NCBI GenBank assembly: GCA_033819885.1
Contig: JAQYUZ010000005.1
Coordinates: 186,001 to 250,000 of the forward strand
Length of the DNA: 64,000 bases
Reading direction: 5' to 3'
Source of the DNA: Microbotryomycetes sp. JL201
Lineage: Eukaryota; Basidiomycota; Microbotryomycetes
Shown here: positions 23,372-35,125 of the stretch, one piece after another
How positions within the stretch are numbered: the stretch's first letter is position 1
Layout of the letters: each line of letters begins with the position of its first letter
Program-made: the position numbers and the translations under genes
The notes under the pieces: generated by a model
Told to the model about the DNA's origin: nothing
What the model saw: only the letters and a program-made list of their open reading frames with translations
Databases searched by the model: none

Positions 23372-24963
23372 ATGAGATCAGATGGCTCGTCATCGCCCGG
23401 GGCAAAGAAGGCAAAGCGATCAACTTTGTCCGTTCGCACTCTGCGCCCGACCCAAATGACAGCTCGACCGGTCACGCGCAGCCAGCTCAGGCAAAGACAC
23501 GAGCTGGCAGCAATCGACACGAATGGACATGCTGCGCTCGGCAAACGCGACGCGTCTAAACTCGACCGACCGAGCGCCGACGGCGTCCTCTCGATCAGAA
23601 CGCTCGCATTGGCGGCGCTGACGATCCAGAACGCGTCCGTGTCCTTGTTGACGCGCATGTCACGCCTGCCGCGGCATCCTGGCGCATCAGTGTACAACCC
23701 TGCGGTGGCCGTGTTTACAGCCGAGCTCGTCAAGCTGTCTGTGAGCATGACTATGCTCATCCGAGAACACAAACGGATAGAACGCAAAGAGCATGGCAAA
23801 CGCAAGCCGCGGGGAACGCTCAAGATTGTCAGACACGCCGTCTGGGACCTCGCAGTTCGTCAAAAGCACGATGTGATTAAATTGGCTGTGCCGGCAGCGC
23901 TGTACGCTACGCAAAACACACTCCTGGTCAGCCTACTGTCTCACAAGTAGCTCTGCATCCTGCTCGTCATCTGATTCGTACATGCGTAGTACTTGGCCCT
24001 GTCGAACCTCGACGCGGCAACATACCAAACGACGTACCAGGCGAGTGCCAGTTCTCTCGAAAAGCGGCATGAAAACTGACTCAAAAACGCTGGACCTTTA
24101 GCTCAAGCTTCTTACCACAGCATTGTTCTCGCTGCTCTTTTTCAAGCGAAGATTATCCTGGCTCAAGTGGTTTTCCCTGTTTCTGTTGACGATTGGTGTT
24201 GCGATCGTCCAATTAGACGGCACGCCCTCCAGCAACCAAAGCTCAAATTCATCCAAAGCGCACCAGGACAGGCGACTGGGATTCGCCGCGATCCTGGCTG
24301 CTTGCATCTCGAGCGGACTGGCAGGCGGATGGTTCGAGTGGGTGCTCAAGTCACCTGCGCCACCGCCAGCGTCTACAGCTCAGACTCCGACAATGTCTCA
24401 GACAATGTCAGCCCACGGCACGGTTTCTCCAACTGGGTCTGGGTCCCCCTCGACGCCTGCGTCGGCCGCACCGGTACTTCGAGAAGGGTCGCCATCACTC
24501 TGGGCCAGGAATATTCAGTTGTCAATACCTTCGCTCGTCTTTTCGCTTTCTGGTGTTCTGCTGTCCCCTCAGCTTGGAAGCTATCATCCAAGCGACATCT
24601 GGCTCGGGTTTACGCCACTTGTTTGGAGTGTCGTGTTGAATCAGGCTCTCGGCGGACTGCTCGTTGCAATGGTTAGTGCGAGACCTTTCTTTGCATCACT
24701 TTTATCTGTCGCTGACGGCATTCTTCAGGTCGTGCGTTATGCGGATTCTGTTGCAAAAGGATTTGCCACTTCTCTCGCCATAGTTCGTAAGTCGATCAGC
24801 GTGGCATTGCAGAACTGCGCTGTCGCTTACGATTTGTGTATGACATGTAGTGTCCACTTTGTCCAGCGTCGTCTTGTTTGGACTTGTGCCGGGCACATCA
24901 TTTCTGCTCGGAGCAAGCCTCGTCATTCTCTCGACAATCATCTACGCTGTCGACAAGTCGTGA
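23372..24963 (+). CDS. Nucleotide-sugar transporter (SLC35A / UDP-galactose transporter type)
   Basis: Golgi or ER multi-pass antiporter bringing nucleotide sugar into the lumen for glycosylation. Start 23372 (MRSDGSSSPGAKKAKRS); an upstream in-frame Met also exists. After a basic cytosolic N-terminus of about 75 residues come the family helices: SIRTLALAALTIQNASVSLL, NPAVAVFTAELVKLSVSMTM, then AVPAALYATQNTLLYLALSN, LDAATYQTTYQLKLLTTALF, WLKWFSLFLLTIGVAIVQLD. A Ser/Thr/Pro-rich loop of about 60 residues (TPTMSQTMSAHGTVSPTGSG) sits mid-protein, long for the family. C-terminal helices VLNQALGGLLVAMVVRYADS and SVVLFGLVPGTSFLLGASLV end at VDKS (stop 24961-24963). At least four introns. The exact sugar cannot be inferred. 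Confidence 0.9.
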
Positions 24964-25074
24964 GACCTTCATTGCAAGTGTACAACAAGTCATTCTGCAT
25001 CTCGTCGCATATAAAAGACATAGACTGAAGGAATGTTACTTTAGAGGTTGTTGTACGAAGCTACTTTTTCTTCT

Positions 25075-27146
25075 TTACGCCAAGGTTTGCGGCAGCGGTG
25101 GCAAATCGTTCAAGACACCACTGGTTGAAGCACGTCGTTTGCGCTTGACGGTCGAGAATGGTAGAATGTGGTCAATCGTGGGCTTGACAGCGATACCATT
25201 GTCACGCAGGTATTCGTCGTTCCAGAACCTCGAGTGATGTCGTGATCCCGAGTCGCTGCAAGCGAAACCTTCTTTTGTTAACTACATGTACGCTTGAACA
25301 TCGACACGACTTGCCATAGAATGGTGACGATCGTGCGACCTTGACCAGCCGATCCCCACTTTTGAGCGAGTCGCACGCAAGCAACGAGGTTGACGGCCGA
25401 TGAAGATCCAAGAAACAGGCCGTCTTCACGAGCGAGGTGTCTTGCCATGGCCACTGCTTCTTCGTCCGTAACTCTTTATACGAGTGTCAGACGCATGATG
25501 CGGATCTCCACTTGCTGTGCGAGTACTGACCTGAACGCGTCATCGATGATTGGCAGAGCTTGCGAAAAATTGCGCGTGAGCCGATTCAAACCGATACCCT
25601 CGACAACCTGCGCGCGCGTGTCAGTTTTTGGAAATGATCGAGACGCCCTTCGCTTACAGTGTCAACTTGATGTCGCCTTCGTTTGCCTTCGGACTCGGTT
25701 TCCGAGTACATGACTCCATCGTGAATCTTGACGCGATACATGAGCGCACGACTCTGGGCTGAACGATTACAAAGTCGAGCCCACCTTGTGAAACAGCCCG
25801 CTTCCCTGGGGATCCGACAAGACAATTTCGACTTGAGGTTTCTGCGCTTTCAGGTATTTGCCGACACCGGCGATCGTGCCCCCCGTTCCGGCTCCACTGA
25901 CGAAAGCATCAACTTCGCCTTTCGTCTGAACCCAGATTTCGGGTGCCGTGCCTTGCTCATGTGCGAGCATGTTGGACAGGTTCTCAAACTGATCTGAAAA
26001 CAGACCGTGTGCCGGGTCAATATACGTTTCCGATTCTGGCTCTTGCTGAGATGTGACGAGCATCGTGGCATCAGATGGTGTCGCTGTCCCGCTTCTCGTG
26101 CCGACTGATGGCGTGGCGTCGCCCCCGTCGCGTTTTGACAAAACTGTCTGCTGGCCAAACTGTTGTGCTCGTACGCGCGCCAGGTTGACGTAGTGTCGTT
26201 TGTCGACGATCGACACAGGTCTCACTGTCGAGTCAACCCAGGTCAGACAGGTCTTGTCGGGCTAGTCTGCGGATCACGCTGACCTCTTTCGACTTCGGCT
26301 CCAAGGGCCTCGAGAAGCTGCACCTTCTCCTTTGCCACGTCATCGGAGAGAACGATGTCTGACGGGCGATGCATATCTGGTGAGCGGATTTCGATCTTTC
26401 TCGCTCGCGTGCGGACTCACGAGCCTTGTAGCCCTTGGCTCTAGCGATGCCGGCAATCGAGATGCCGGTGCTGCCCGATGTCCCTTCAAATATGCACGAC
26501 CCGGTGTCTGGATGGATCAAACCAGCGTCCTCTGCTTGCTGAATGACTAAAGACGCCACAAGCAGAGTCAGTCAGTGGGCAAGCTCGATTTGTCGAGGAT
26601 CTGTGGTCTTACTCTTCAATGCTACTCTGTCTTTGACCGATCCAAAAGGGTTCAAGAATTCGCATTTGCCCTGGAGATAGCGATGGTAGCAGTCAGGTAC
26701 GTTGGCCTGGGTCAGTCTAGATCGCGCTCACAAGAATTTCGACGCCGAGAGTATCGCTGAGCGAGTTGATGCGAACGATGGGAGTGTTGCCTGACCGATT
26801 TTGGCATGGTCAGTGTGCTGAGTTGATCAGTGAGCAACCGACAGATGACCTCACCGATCAACCCCTCGACTCCGCCGGCAACCTCTTCGCTCTTGATTTC
26901 AATCACACGCTGGTCTCCTTGTTTCTTTTGTATCCGTCTGCGCCATTGCTCTGCCAGGAACAAGGCCAAGCCAGTCGCCGACAGCGTAAAGCTGATGCCG
27001 AGCGTCAGGCCGAGCAGCACGCTGTTGCGTTGCCCAATGCGCGTCGGCCGAAGCCACGACGGCCAACTCAACCAGTTTGACGCGGCCAGCTTGGTCGGCA
27101 GTACAGATTTCTGTTCGATGGGTGACGGCCGGTGCTCGAAAGTCAA
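25075..27146 (-). CDS. Membrane-anchored cysteine synthase-like PLP enzyme (Mcy1/YGR012W type)
   Basis: Pyridoxal-phosphate enzyme of the O-acetylserine sulfhydrylase/CBS fold. Start 27146 (MTFEHRPSPIEQKS) followed by a transmembrane helix (NSVLLGLTLGISFTLSATGL) and a basic patch, as in yeast Mcy1 of the mitochondrial outer membrane. The core follows: GLIGNTPIVRINSLSDTLG, NPFGSVKDRVA with the PLP-binding Lys, FEGTSGSTGISIAGIARAKG (substrate loop), EVDAFVSGAGTGGTIAGVGK (PLP phosphate loop), VVEGIGLNRLTRNFSQALP, EDGLFLGSSSAVN. Ends LPPLPQTLA at 25075. The last intron (25256-25314) uses a GC donor, ATG|GCAAGT, restoring TILCDSGSRHHSRFWNDEYL. An insertion of about 50 residues (QQTVLSKRDGGDATPSVG and on) lies mid-domain. 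About 490 residues. Confidence 0.9.
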
Positions 27147-27172
27147 TCTGAACGCTCAGGCCTCGCTTTCCC
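27147..27172. promoter_or_regulatory. Extremely short divergent intergenic region
   Basis: Only 26 bp separate the start codons of the minus-strand cysteine synthase-like gene and the plus-strand methyltransferase gene. Unless either true start is further inside, the 5' UTR and promoter of each must lie inside the other gene's first exon. Confidence 0.45.
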
Positions 27173-28329
27173 TTGAGCCACAAACCACGGCAGCAGTTCA
27201 CAATTGTGGCTTCACTGCTGAGGCGCAGCGCTGGATTTTTATGGCGCCATCACCGTCGTCATGACTTGAGACTGGTTCGGTGCCTGTCGTCCGCAGGCAC
27301 TCACCCGCGGTCTAGGCTGCTGGACAAGCTGCGCAAACATTACATCCGGCAAGGCGAGGACAAAGTGTCTGGCCTTGAGATTGCTACACAGCACCTGCGT
27401 TGGCTAGAGCAGCACTCGGAGACCTCTGAGCCTGTCGATTCTGCACTCGCTCTCGAGGTCATGGTAAACGAGAATGTCGAGCAAAACAAACCGCTTGCTT
27501 ACATTCTAGGTGAGAATGACTATCTTGCAATTCGTGTTCAAACTCAGCTGATGTAGTTTCGGCAGGCAATCAGCCGTTCCATCCGCTGCCGTTGCCACTC
27601 ATCGTCCGCCCTCCAACCCTGATTCCCAGACCAGAGACAGAGTACTGGGTGGCCGAGCTTGCAAGACGGCTGATTACAGACTGGCACAAGGATCAAACGA
27701 CAGAAAGTCGCACGAGACCGCTCCGGGTGCTCGACATTGGCACCGGCTCGGGCTGTATTCCGTTGGCGCTGGCGTTCGCTCTCAAGCAAGAAGGAATCAG
27801 CATCGAAACGGTCGGTGTGGACATTTCCGACTCGGCAGTAGCACTTGCTTGCGAAAATATCGATTTGTTTAAACAATGGCTCGGCGACAGCGTCAAAATC
27901 CGGAAAGCAGATGTGTTTGCGCCCGACTTTGTTGATTCGATCTCGAGTCAGGTGGACCGTATGGACGATTTGTCTGCTCCGTTCGATGTGGTCGTGTCGA
28001 ATCCGCCTTACATTCCGCGAGCCGAGTACGAAGAGTTGGACAGGAGCGTCATTGACTGGGAGGATCGAGGGGCGTTGCTGGGAGACCGCACTCGAGCACG
28101 TGCGGACGGATTGGAGTACTATGAGCAGATCGTCAAGCTGCTCGACCGTCTCGTCTCACAGACCGGCAAGCAGAGTCTCGGTTCAGTTGCGGTGGCGTTC
28201 GAGGTCGGCAGAGGCCAACACTGCGCCGTGGCTGACATGCTAGCGGGTGTCGGGCTTGATTCAGAGGTCGTCAAGGATCAATGGGCCGTGGACAGACTGG
28301 TGCTTGGGTTGCGTAGCACGTCGATTTGA
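27173..28329 (+). CDS. Mitochondrial release-factor glutamine methyltransferase (PrmC/HemK, Mtq1)
   Basis: SAM-dependent enzyme methylating the Gln of the GGQ motif in the mitochondrial peptide release factor. Start 27173 gives a basic, Arg-rich N-terminus (ASLLRRSAGFLWRHHRRHDL) fitting a mitochondrial presequence. The N-terminal helical substrate domain (LRKHYIRQGEDKVSGLEIAT) is followed by an intron and the methyltransferase: GNQPFHPLPLPLIVRPPTLI, PRPETEYWVAEL, SAM motif I LRVLDIGTGSGCIPLALAFA, ETVGVDISDSAVALACENI, and the catalytic NPPY loop (FDVVVSNPPYIPRAEYEELD). The C-terminus ends with DRLVLGLRSTSI at 28329. About 360 residues, normal for the family. Only one intron of about 60 nt, at AYIL|GNQPF. 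Confidence 0.94.
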
Positions 28330-28570
28330 GACTTGCTCATCACCGAAGGGCGAATGTGCCAGATTTATTGCACGCAATACGGACTCTGTTGCTCGCGCTT
28401 TACTGTTCGTGTAGTAAATGAATATGCGGGACCTTGTCGGCTCTCGGAATGTTGGGCTTTCGGGGCGCCACGCAGCAGACTGGCCTCTGCCCTCCCCCGA
28501 CAGCTCAGTACTCTCCGCTCAGAGACGAGATAGCTCGTTGTGCTCGTGCACGCGCGTGCGGAGTGGCCCA

Positions 28571-31060
28571 ATGACGCGCGTGTCGTGGCCGGTGGCTGCG
28601 ATCGCCGCAGCGGCCGTCGCCTTTGTGCCCACGCACGGCTTCTGTAAGTATGCAAATGCATCTTCGCGAGCAAGTTTTACCCTGACTTTGTTCGTGGTCC
28701 CACAGACCTACCTGGCGCCGCGCCAAACGACTACAACCCGGGCGATCAGGTTCCGCTGCTCGTCAACAGGCTCACACCCGCGGCTAACGATAATCAAGCA
28801 GGCTTGACAGGACTTGTTTCGTAAGTTAGTCGGCAAAACCTGGCTTCAATCAGTGTCAAGGATGAGCCAGCTGCAGCCAAAGCTTGGTCAAAGCTTGGCT
28901 TCCGCGGACATACATCTTTACACTTGTAGAAGGTGCAAATGCCAACGCAGCAACTTCACATGGAGCAACCGCCGTCTCTGCTCTTGCCCTTGCCTTGATC
29001 CAGCAGAATTGACCTGGCCCCGCCACGCAGCTACAACTATTACGACTCTGGTTTTGCGTTCTGCAAGCCAAACCATGCTCCCAAGCAGCAATCTGCGTCG
29101 CTAGGAAGTGCCCTCATGGGCGATCGCCTATACGACTCGGCGTTTGACATACACATGCTCGAAAACGCCACTTGCCGACACCTGTGCACAGCTTCGGTTG
29201 CGCCAGAGTCTGCCTCCTTTCTCACCGCGCGGATAACGGATCACTATCACCAGAACTGGCTTATTGACGGTCTCCCTGTCGCCGAAATGAAGCAAGACGA
29301 CGCGACGAAAGAGCTGTTTTACTCTGCCGGATTTGCGCTTGGAAGCGTAGCCAGTCCAGGGGAAGGTGGGAAGCCGCGAGCGCAAATCAACAACCACTTC
29401 GACATCTTCATCGAATATCACACAGCGCACAACGGCTTCAAGCGGGTCGTGGGCGCCGTCGTGTGGCCAAAAAGTCTAAACTCCATGTCTACCGGGGATG
29501 CGCAGCCACAATGCACTGGATCGCAACCATTCATCATACAAGAGGCGAGACAAAACGAAATTCCCTACACGTACTCTATCACCTGGCGCGAGTCGCCGAC
29601 GACGTTCGCCACGCGCTGGGACCACTATCTGCGAGTATTCGATCCCAAGATTCATTTCTTATCGCTCATGAATTCGATTGTCGTCGCACTTTTCTTGTGT
29701 TTGTTGGTCGGTATGATTTTGTTGCGCACGTTGCACAAGGATATCGTCCGGTACAACTCGACCGACCTCGATGAAGACGTTCAGGAAGATTTTGGTTGGA
29801 AACTGTTGCACGGTGAAGTGTTTCGGCCGCCACGGAAACGCATGTTCCTCAGTGTCGCTGTAGGATCAGGCGCGCAGATGGGAGCCATGTCCGTTGTCAC
29901 GCTCTTGTTTGCGCTGCTAGGGTTCTTGTCGCCGTCAAATCGCGGAGCTCTGTCGACGCTCATGCTCGTGACTTACACGTTATTCGGTTTCATCTCTGGC
30001 TACGTATCGTCGCGCTTGTTTGCGTCGCTCAAAGGCGAGGAGTGGCGGAAGAACATCATTTTGACGACAGTGCTCTTTCCTGGGTACGTTGCCAGGCTTC
30101 GAGCTACTTCAGGAGACTAACTCTTGTACAGATGTCTCGTCGCTTTTCTTCTTTTGCTCAACTTCTTCCTGCTCGGGTCTGGCTCGTCGGGCGCCGTGCC
30201 GTTCGGAACGTTCTGCGCCATTGTCGCCATGTGTATGTCTATTGACATAGACATACCACTTTGGCTCTGCTAACTTTGATATGATGTAGGGCTACTGATC
30301 GATGTACCTCTGACGATTGTCGGCGCCTGGCTTGGCGTCCAGAAAGGCGTGAGCTCGTCCCTCGTAGGACATGGCCGAAGCTCACATTACGTCTTCCAGC
30401 CCATTGACGCACCTGTGCGTGTCAATCAAATACCAAGGCAAATACCTCCAACAGAATGGTGGCTCAAGCCTTGGCCTGCGACATTGATAGCAGGCGTGCT
30501 GCCATTCGGTGGGTCGCGAGCGAACCGTTCGAGTTGAGCTTCACTCTGACACGTCCCTCTCAGGCGCCGCATTCATCGAGATATCATACCTCATGCAGAG
30601 CCTTTTTGGAGCCAAAGTATACTATGCCTTTGGTTTCTTGGCACTCACTTCAGCCGTCGTGGCACTCACCACGGCAACAACGACAGTTTTGCTTTGCTAT
30701 TTCCATCTGTGTGCAGAGGACTATCGGTACGTACGGTGCCAAGTGCCGTTCGCGCTCAGCTGACTCCGGGTGCAGATGGCACTGGCGAGCGTTCCTCACA
30801 GGTGGAGGAAGCGCGTTCTGGGTCCTTGCCTATGGACTCCTCTATTGGGCCACGAAATTGTCACTACCAGGCTTTGCGAACAAGATCCTGTTCCTGTCGT
30901 ACTTGATACTCATTTCGGCATTTGACTTTTTCGTCATGGGCGCCGTCGGATACGTGTCGTGTTGGATCTTTTTGAGGGTCATCTAGTAAGTCGACAGATA
31001 CGAGAATGAAAACTTCGGCTGATGAGTTGTTCTTGCAGCTCGAGGATACGAGTCGACTAG
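28571..31060 (+). CDS. Transmembrane 9 superfamily protein (TM9SF/Emp70)
   Basis: Nine-helix endosome/Golgi membrane protein; family members act in protein sorting and metal homeostasis. Start 28571 with a signal peptide (MTRVSWPVAAIAAAAVAFVP). Luminal domain: LPGAAPNDYNPGDQVPLLVN, then after an intron of about 210 nt (longest seen here) SYNYYDSGFAFCKPNHAPKQ, MLENATCRHLC, HYHQNWLIDGLPVAEM. The first helix begins HFLSLMNSIVVALFLCLLVG and is followed by MILLRTLHKDIVRYN and DVQEDFGWKLLHGEVFRPPR, a family hallmark. Later helices include LVTYTLFGFISGYVSSRLFA, YVFQPIDAPVRVNQIPRQIP and IEISYLMQSLFGAKVYYAFG. Ends YSRIRVD at 31060. About 650 residues. Yeast Emp70/Tmn2/Tmn3 are the likely homologues; which one is unclear. 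Confidence 0.93.
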
Positions 31061-31338
31061 TTTGTGTTGGAATAATGTTTGCTCGCATTATTGTTCTTGT
31101 GCCGTGACTACCACTGGACGTCGCAACTTTGCGTTTTTGGCTTGGACGACGAGAGTTCATGAAGTATGAACCCTGCAATGGGCCGCTCGAACGTACTATC
31201 AATATGACATGGTGCCGTAGGCAGAACAAGGTACACTGCGAGCCTGTCCAGTCACTTCGGCCTCGAAGCGTGCGTTTCGAGCCGCGTCGTCTTGGCTCGT
31301 ACGCGGCCAGAAAAAGATACATGAGACCGCAACCGACT

Positions 31339-31600
31339 CAGTCGAAGCTGAAGTCCTGTTGGCATACTCTCCCACGTACAGAGGCTCGTTCGGGCAAAGG
31401 TAGAGCGGTCTCTGATACTGAACGCCAAGGCTCTTGCTGTTTTCAGCGCATTCGGTTTCGATCAGTTCGGCGGGCTTTGAATCATGCTCTGTCCAACCGA
31501 TGAGGGGCTGGGCCTTTGCGTACCTGGCGACGTACACAACAGCTGGTTGAGATATTCCGTTTGCGGCAAGGATTCAAGTCTATCCGTGGCCCATTGGCCA
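31339..31600 (-). pseudogene. Relic of a tannase/feruloyl esterase C-terminus
   Basis: A short minus-strand frame reads PLIGWTEHDSKPAELIETEC, then SKSLGVQYQRPLYLCPNEPL and VGEYANRTSAST. It aligns by eye with the last about 60 residues of the neighbouring esterases (SLIDWTERGKKPIEFIGTKY, VQFQRPVCPYPKQPKYLGG). The final conserved Cys and stop region are lost, the conserved HC motif upstream is not recognisable, and no other exon of the gene survives next to it. It is a fragment of a further array member at the downstream end of the cluster. Confidence 0.6.
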
Positions 31601-31767
31601 GGAAGAGTCGTTTTCGACAGTGTTTCACGCCACAAGCCTTTCTGTCGCAATCGACCTCGCAGCATGAGCTTGGTATGCGACCACAAATTTCCGAATCAGC
31701 ATTTCACTCCGCATTCCGCTCAGACAAGACTAAGCAAATCTTCCAAGGAGTGAGTAGGAGAAGGCCG

Positions 31768-33978
31768 TCAAAGGCACTTGAAACTCGAAGCCTTGGCCGT
31801 GTCGCCGCCAATATAGTAAGCATGCAGACGATAAGGGCACAGTGGCCGCTCAAATTGGATGCCCTGACGAGCGTCGTCATTCACGTACTTTGTGCCCACA
31901 AAAAAATTTTGGTTTGCGTCCACGTTCCACCCATTCGATCAAGCTTGCCAACATGTCGTGTCGATGGTCGAATGCTGATCCTACGCCTTGTCCGCCAACC
32001 GACATAGGCCGTTGACCGGGACCTCCGAACGAGGCCGCACTGTTTCCGCCTCGGCAATGACACATCTGTGGGACTGTTGCTCGGCAGTCAAAGACAGTGA
32101 GGCCATGGGGAGTACGGCGATTCCAAGGTATGAGCGACGAGCAGGAAGCGGTCAACGAAAGATATGGGGGTCGATGGAAGACGGAAACGCGGAAACCATA
32201 TCAGAGACAGCAGGTACCTAAGAAAGCTATCCGCACTCACCCAGGTATGCTTGGAAGGATTGATCGGCTGCTTTTGCGCCGACAGCTTTCCGGACTTGCT
32301 CCCAGTACCACAGCGTTCCTCCCGACGGGATTGTGGCATCGTGTTCTCCATGGTACGTCAAGAGCTTGCCGCCCCTTTTGAAGAACGGAGAAACGTCGGC
32401 ATTGCTAGCATTGATTGACCCAGGATTAGTGCGATCCGCAGTTTTGACCAATTGCTCCAGCTCTTGAATCGAAGACACTTGAAGCGTCTGCTTCTCGATC
32501 TTGTTCAACACGGCGTATGTGAAATAATCTGCAACTCGACCCTCGGGTCGGCCGTCTGCTCTCATATCGGGAGAGGACTCGGAGCCTGGTTCCAGGCCAA
32601 AAAAAGACGAACTCGCCATCTGTTGATGTCCAATTTGCCCATATCTTGGACATTGTTGAGGCTTGAGCTGGTGAAATACATGCTGACTGGCTATTACCAG
32701 TAGAATTACAGGTTATGGGGGCCAGGTCAGGTTTGCAGATACGAGAATTGGTAATGATCTTGTCTTTTACGCCGTCGAGTTCGTCGCACTGGTCCATGAC
32801 CTGCTTGGCAATCAAAGCATAGTCAGTCGTGGTGAGGTAGCCTTCGGAGCCGATTGAGTTGATGAAGGAATTGATTCGAACCAGATGGGCAGCCAGATGG
32901 CTCCACCTGCAGATTTCCGCATTAGAAGGCCTCCCTTCAAAACTCGGGCATCTCACTAACCATCGTGCAGCAGCGCCAGAGATAACACCGTCAAATGTCT
33001 CAGGGAATTGCTGGAGCTCTCTGAGACCTAAGGTATACCTGATCAGTATTGCTCAATCGAAAATTGTTGATGGGACCCGACTGACCTTGCTTGCCGCCGC
33101 TGCTGCAACCGAGCCAGAAGCTGGACTTGATAGGCTTCTTGTAAAAATCTCGAATGATCTGCTTGCTGTATACGGCACTGAGATGCACAGCTCGTCGTCC
33201 ATAATCGATCAGAGTTTCATCGCCGTTCAGGATGAACGAGCCGTCAGGTGAGGTTCCCTCGTGGCCCTTGTTCGTGCTGACGGTAGCCATTCCGTCTGAA
33301 ATTATCGTTAGAGCAATAAGAAGCTTTGAAAGGGACTGAGGATGCTTACAACGGGCGACGGGACCCCACATCTGAGAACAAGAGAAGGTTTGTCAGCACT
33401 CGCGAGTGAGTGAGACCAGATCGACGGACATCAGGGCGGTTCACTCCACCCGACCATCCTCCGTTGCCAACAAAGGCCATGCGGCCCGACCATTCAAGAG
33501 GAAGCCAGACTTCAAAATTGACCTGCTCGGAAGGTCAGCATAAAAGCATTCCGCTCGCTGCAAGCTCTGTTACATATTGTGACGATGGGGACGTTGTCAT
33601 GTTGGCATTGAAACGACAGAAAGCCTGCAAGTGGAATACACCTTTCAGGAGGGGCTAGCTCGGACTGAAATGCGGAATGACCGACCGGCAAGTCGGTCAC
33701 GGTCAAGTTGTACGATGGATATAAAGTGGGTACATAGAGCGAGCTGTTGTCTGGGGTCGGAGCTTCAGATTCACGTGAAACGATAGCAAAGGTTGCAGTT
33801 ACTCACCCGCGTAAACTCGCGTGGTCAATACTTGGACATCCTTGAATCTCGCACTTGCCAGCTTGAATAGCTATGAGCACCTCTGCTCGGCTTTTCGTAA
33901 ATCCAGCTTGTGGGCAACTGGATTGGCGAAAGCGCCGGCGATGAGTGAACTAAGCAAGAGCTGCTGTGGGAGAAGCAT
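31768..33978 (-). pseudogene. Tannase/feruloyl esterase copy A, damaged
   Basis: Member of the fungal tannase family (secreted alpha/beta hydrolases cleaving gallate or ferulate esters). Start 33978 with a signal peptide (MLLPQQLLLSSLIAGAFANP). Recognisable parts: FEVWLPLEWSGRMAFVGNGG, nucleophile motif GCSSGGKQG, DQCDELDGVKDKIITNSRIC, DVSPFFKRGGKLLTYHGEHD with the catalytic Asp, and CHCRGGNSAASFGGPGQRPM with the His-Cys of the family CS-D-HC motif. Three lesions: an in-frame TAG in the first exon, where paralogues have Gln (AEQRCSQL); one extra T in a T7 run near 32600 (paralogue-like frame resumes at FGLEPGSE); and one extra T in a T7 run near 31903, before VGTKYVND. The frame-aligned end is SSFKCL at 31768. 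Both run-length changes could be sequence errors; the TAG is harder to dismiss. Confidence 0.75.
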
Positions 33979-35125
33979 TGGTACGAGCTAGAGCGACGAG
34001 TACAGAAGAGGATGAGAAGCTCCAGTCTGTTTCGCCAATTATGGAGATGATGGAGCACCGGCATAAGTTTGAGGCGGTTAAGCATAAAAGTGCTGCAGGC
34101 CCGTGCTGCAGCAAACGCAGTATCGGCGACCCGTCACCAGCATACATCAAGTGCTGCTCGGCACAGTTGCATTCAGTATACCACACCAGTCATCTCACTG
34201 TCCAGACTACTCCGTAGAAGGCAAGGTGATTTTTGCAAAGCTGAATGACCTCAATGCTACGCCTGGGTCTTCTCTATCGATCTGCCACGATATGACACAC
34301 CACGCATTGGTCCTCATCAATGCAATCTGAGTTCAGCTAAGCTTGGACCGTACGGGACACTGGAGATGAAGCGGCACAAGATGCGCGGCTCGAGCTCAGA
34401 AATCCGCCGAGCCCGGACACCGGGCCGATTAAAGTTTTCAGCTACACGCTAGACGATCTCTTCATTGCACATTCGTCGCCATCAAATACGTTGCGATCAA
34501 TTTCAAAAACTTGTTTTTCGGTGGGCGAGCGATGCTAGCTTTTTGAGTAATCTTGTTGCATCCGTTGTTCGACAGGACCAGGCTTCCAAAGGTCCAGCGC
34601 TGTCATATCGGAGTCTAGGGTTCTCTGCGAATTGCGATGCCGGACGCCGCTGACGCAGGCGGCACGACGCCTACAAGGCTGATGACGATCCACCTAGCTT
34701 CGGATTCTTGATGGCACTCATGAGTGCATGCTTTGGAGAGGGGCAGATATTTTGCAGAGTAATGCGTGAAACAGCAATAAGCATGTCACTCACCGATTGA
34801 TTGTCGAGATAAGGATGCAGCAAATTCAATCGAAGGCAGCGTCTCAGGCGTTGTTCGACCTGTTTCGCGGCACTTTTAGTGGATTTGGTCTTAATGACTT
34901 GCGCGGGCCCAGCTGGAAGGGTTACCAACGCTATTCGCAAACATGGTTCGCATCCGGGTGCCGCGAGGGGGACTTAGCCAAACAGAGACTGATTTTAGAT
35001 TTCATTATGTCTGTTACTCGTCAACGCTGGACAGGTCCGAACGACTTTCAATTAAATGAGACACCAATGCTGTTATGAAACAAATAACAGAATTTTGCCC
35101 GCAAGACGGAGGAGCAATCCGTCGC
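33979..35125. other. Intergenic region in the esterase array (about 1.15 kb)
   Basis: Lies between the start of copy A and the stop of copy B, so it holds the copy A promoter. I looked for another esterase relic and saw none. A minus-strand 89-codon frame (34671-34940) has no recognisable features. Confidence 0.45.

Noticed and set aside
22260-23423. A 387-codon minus-strand open frame
   Set aside because: It runs through exons and introns of the HIT gene in frames other than the one giving the HIT motifs; only scattered parts overlap true exons.
28814-29104. Possible small exon or gene in the long TM9SF intron
   Set aside because: The join VS|YNYYDSG restores the family sequence without it, and the frame has no recognisable content.
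34671-34940. Possible extra esterase relic between copies A and B
   Set aside because: I compared it by eye with conserved esterase blocks (GNGG, CSSGG, CDELDG, HCRGG) and found none.
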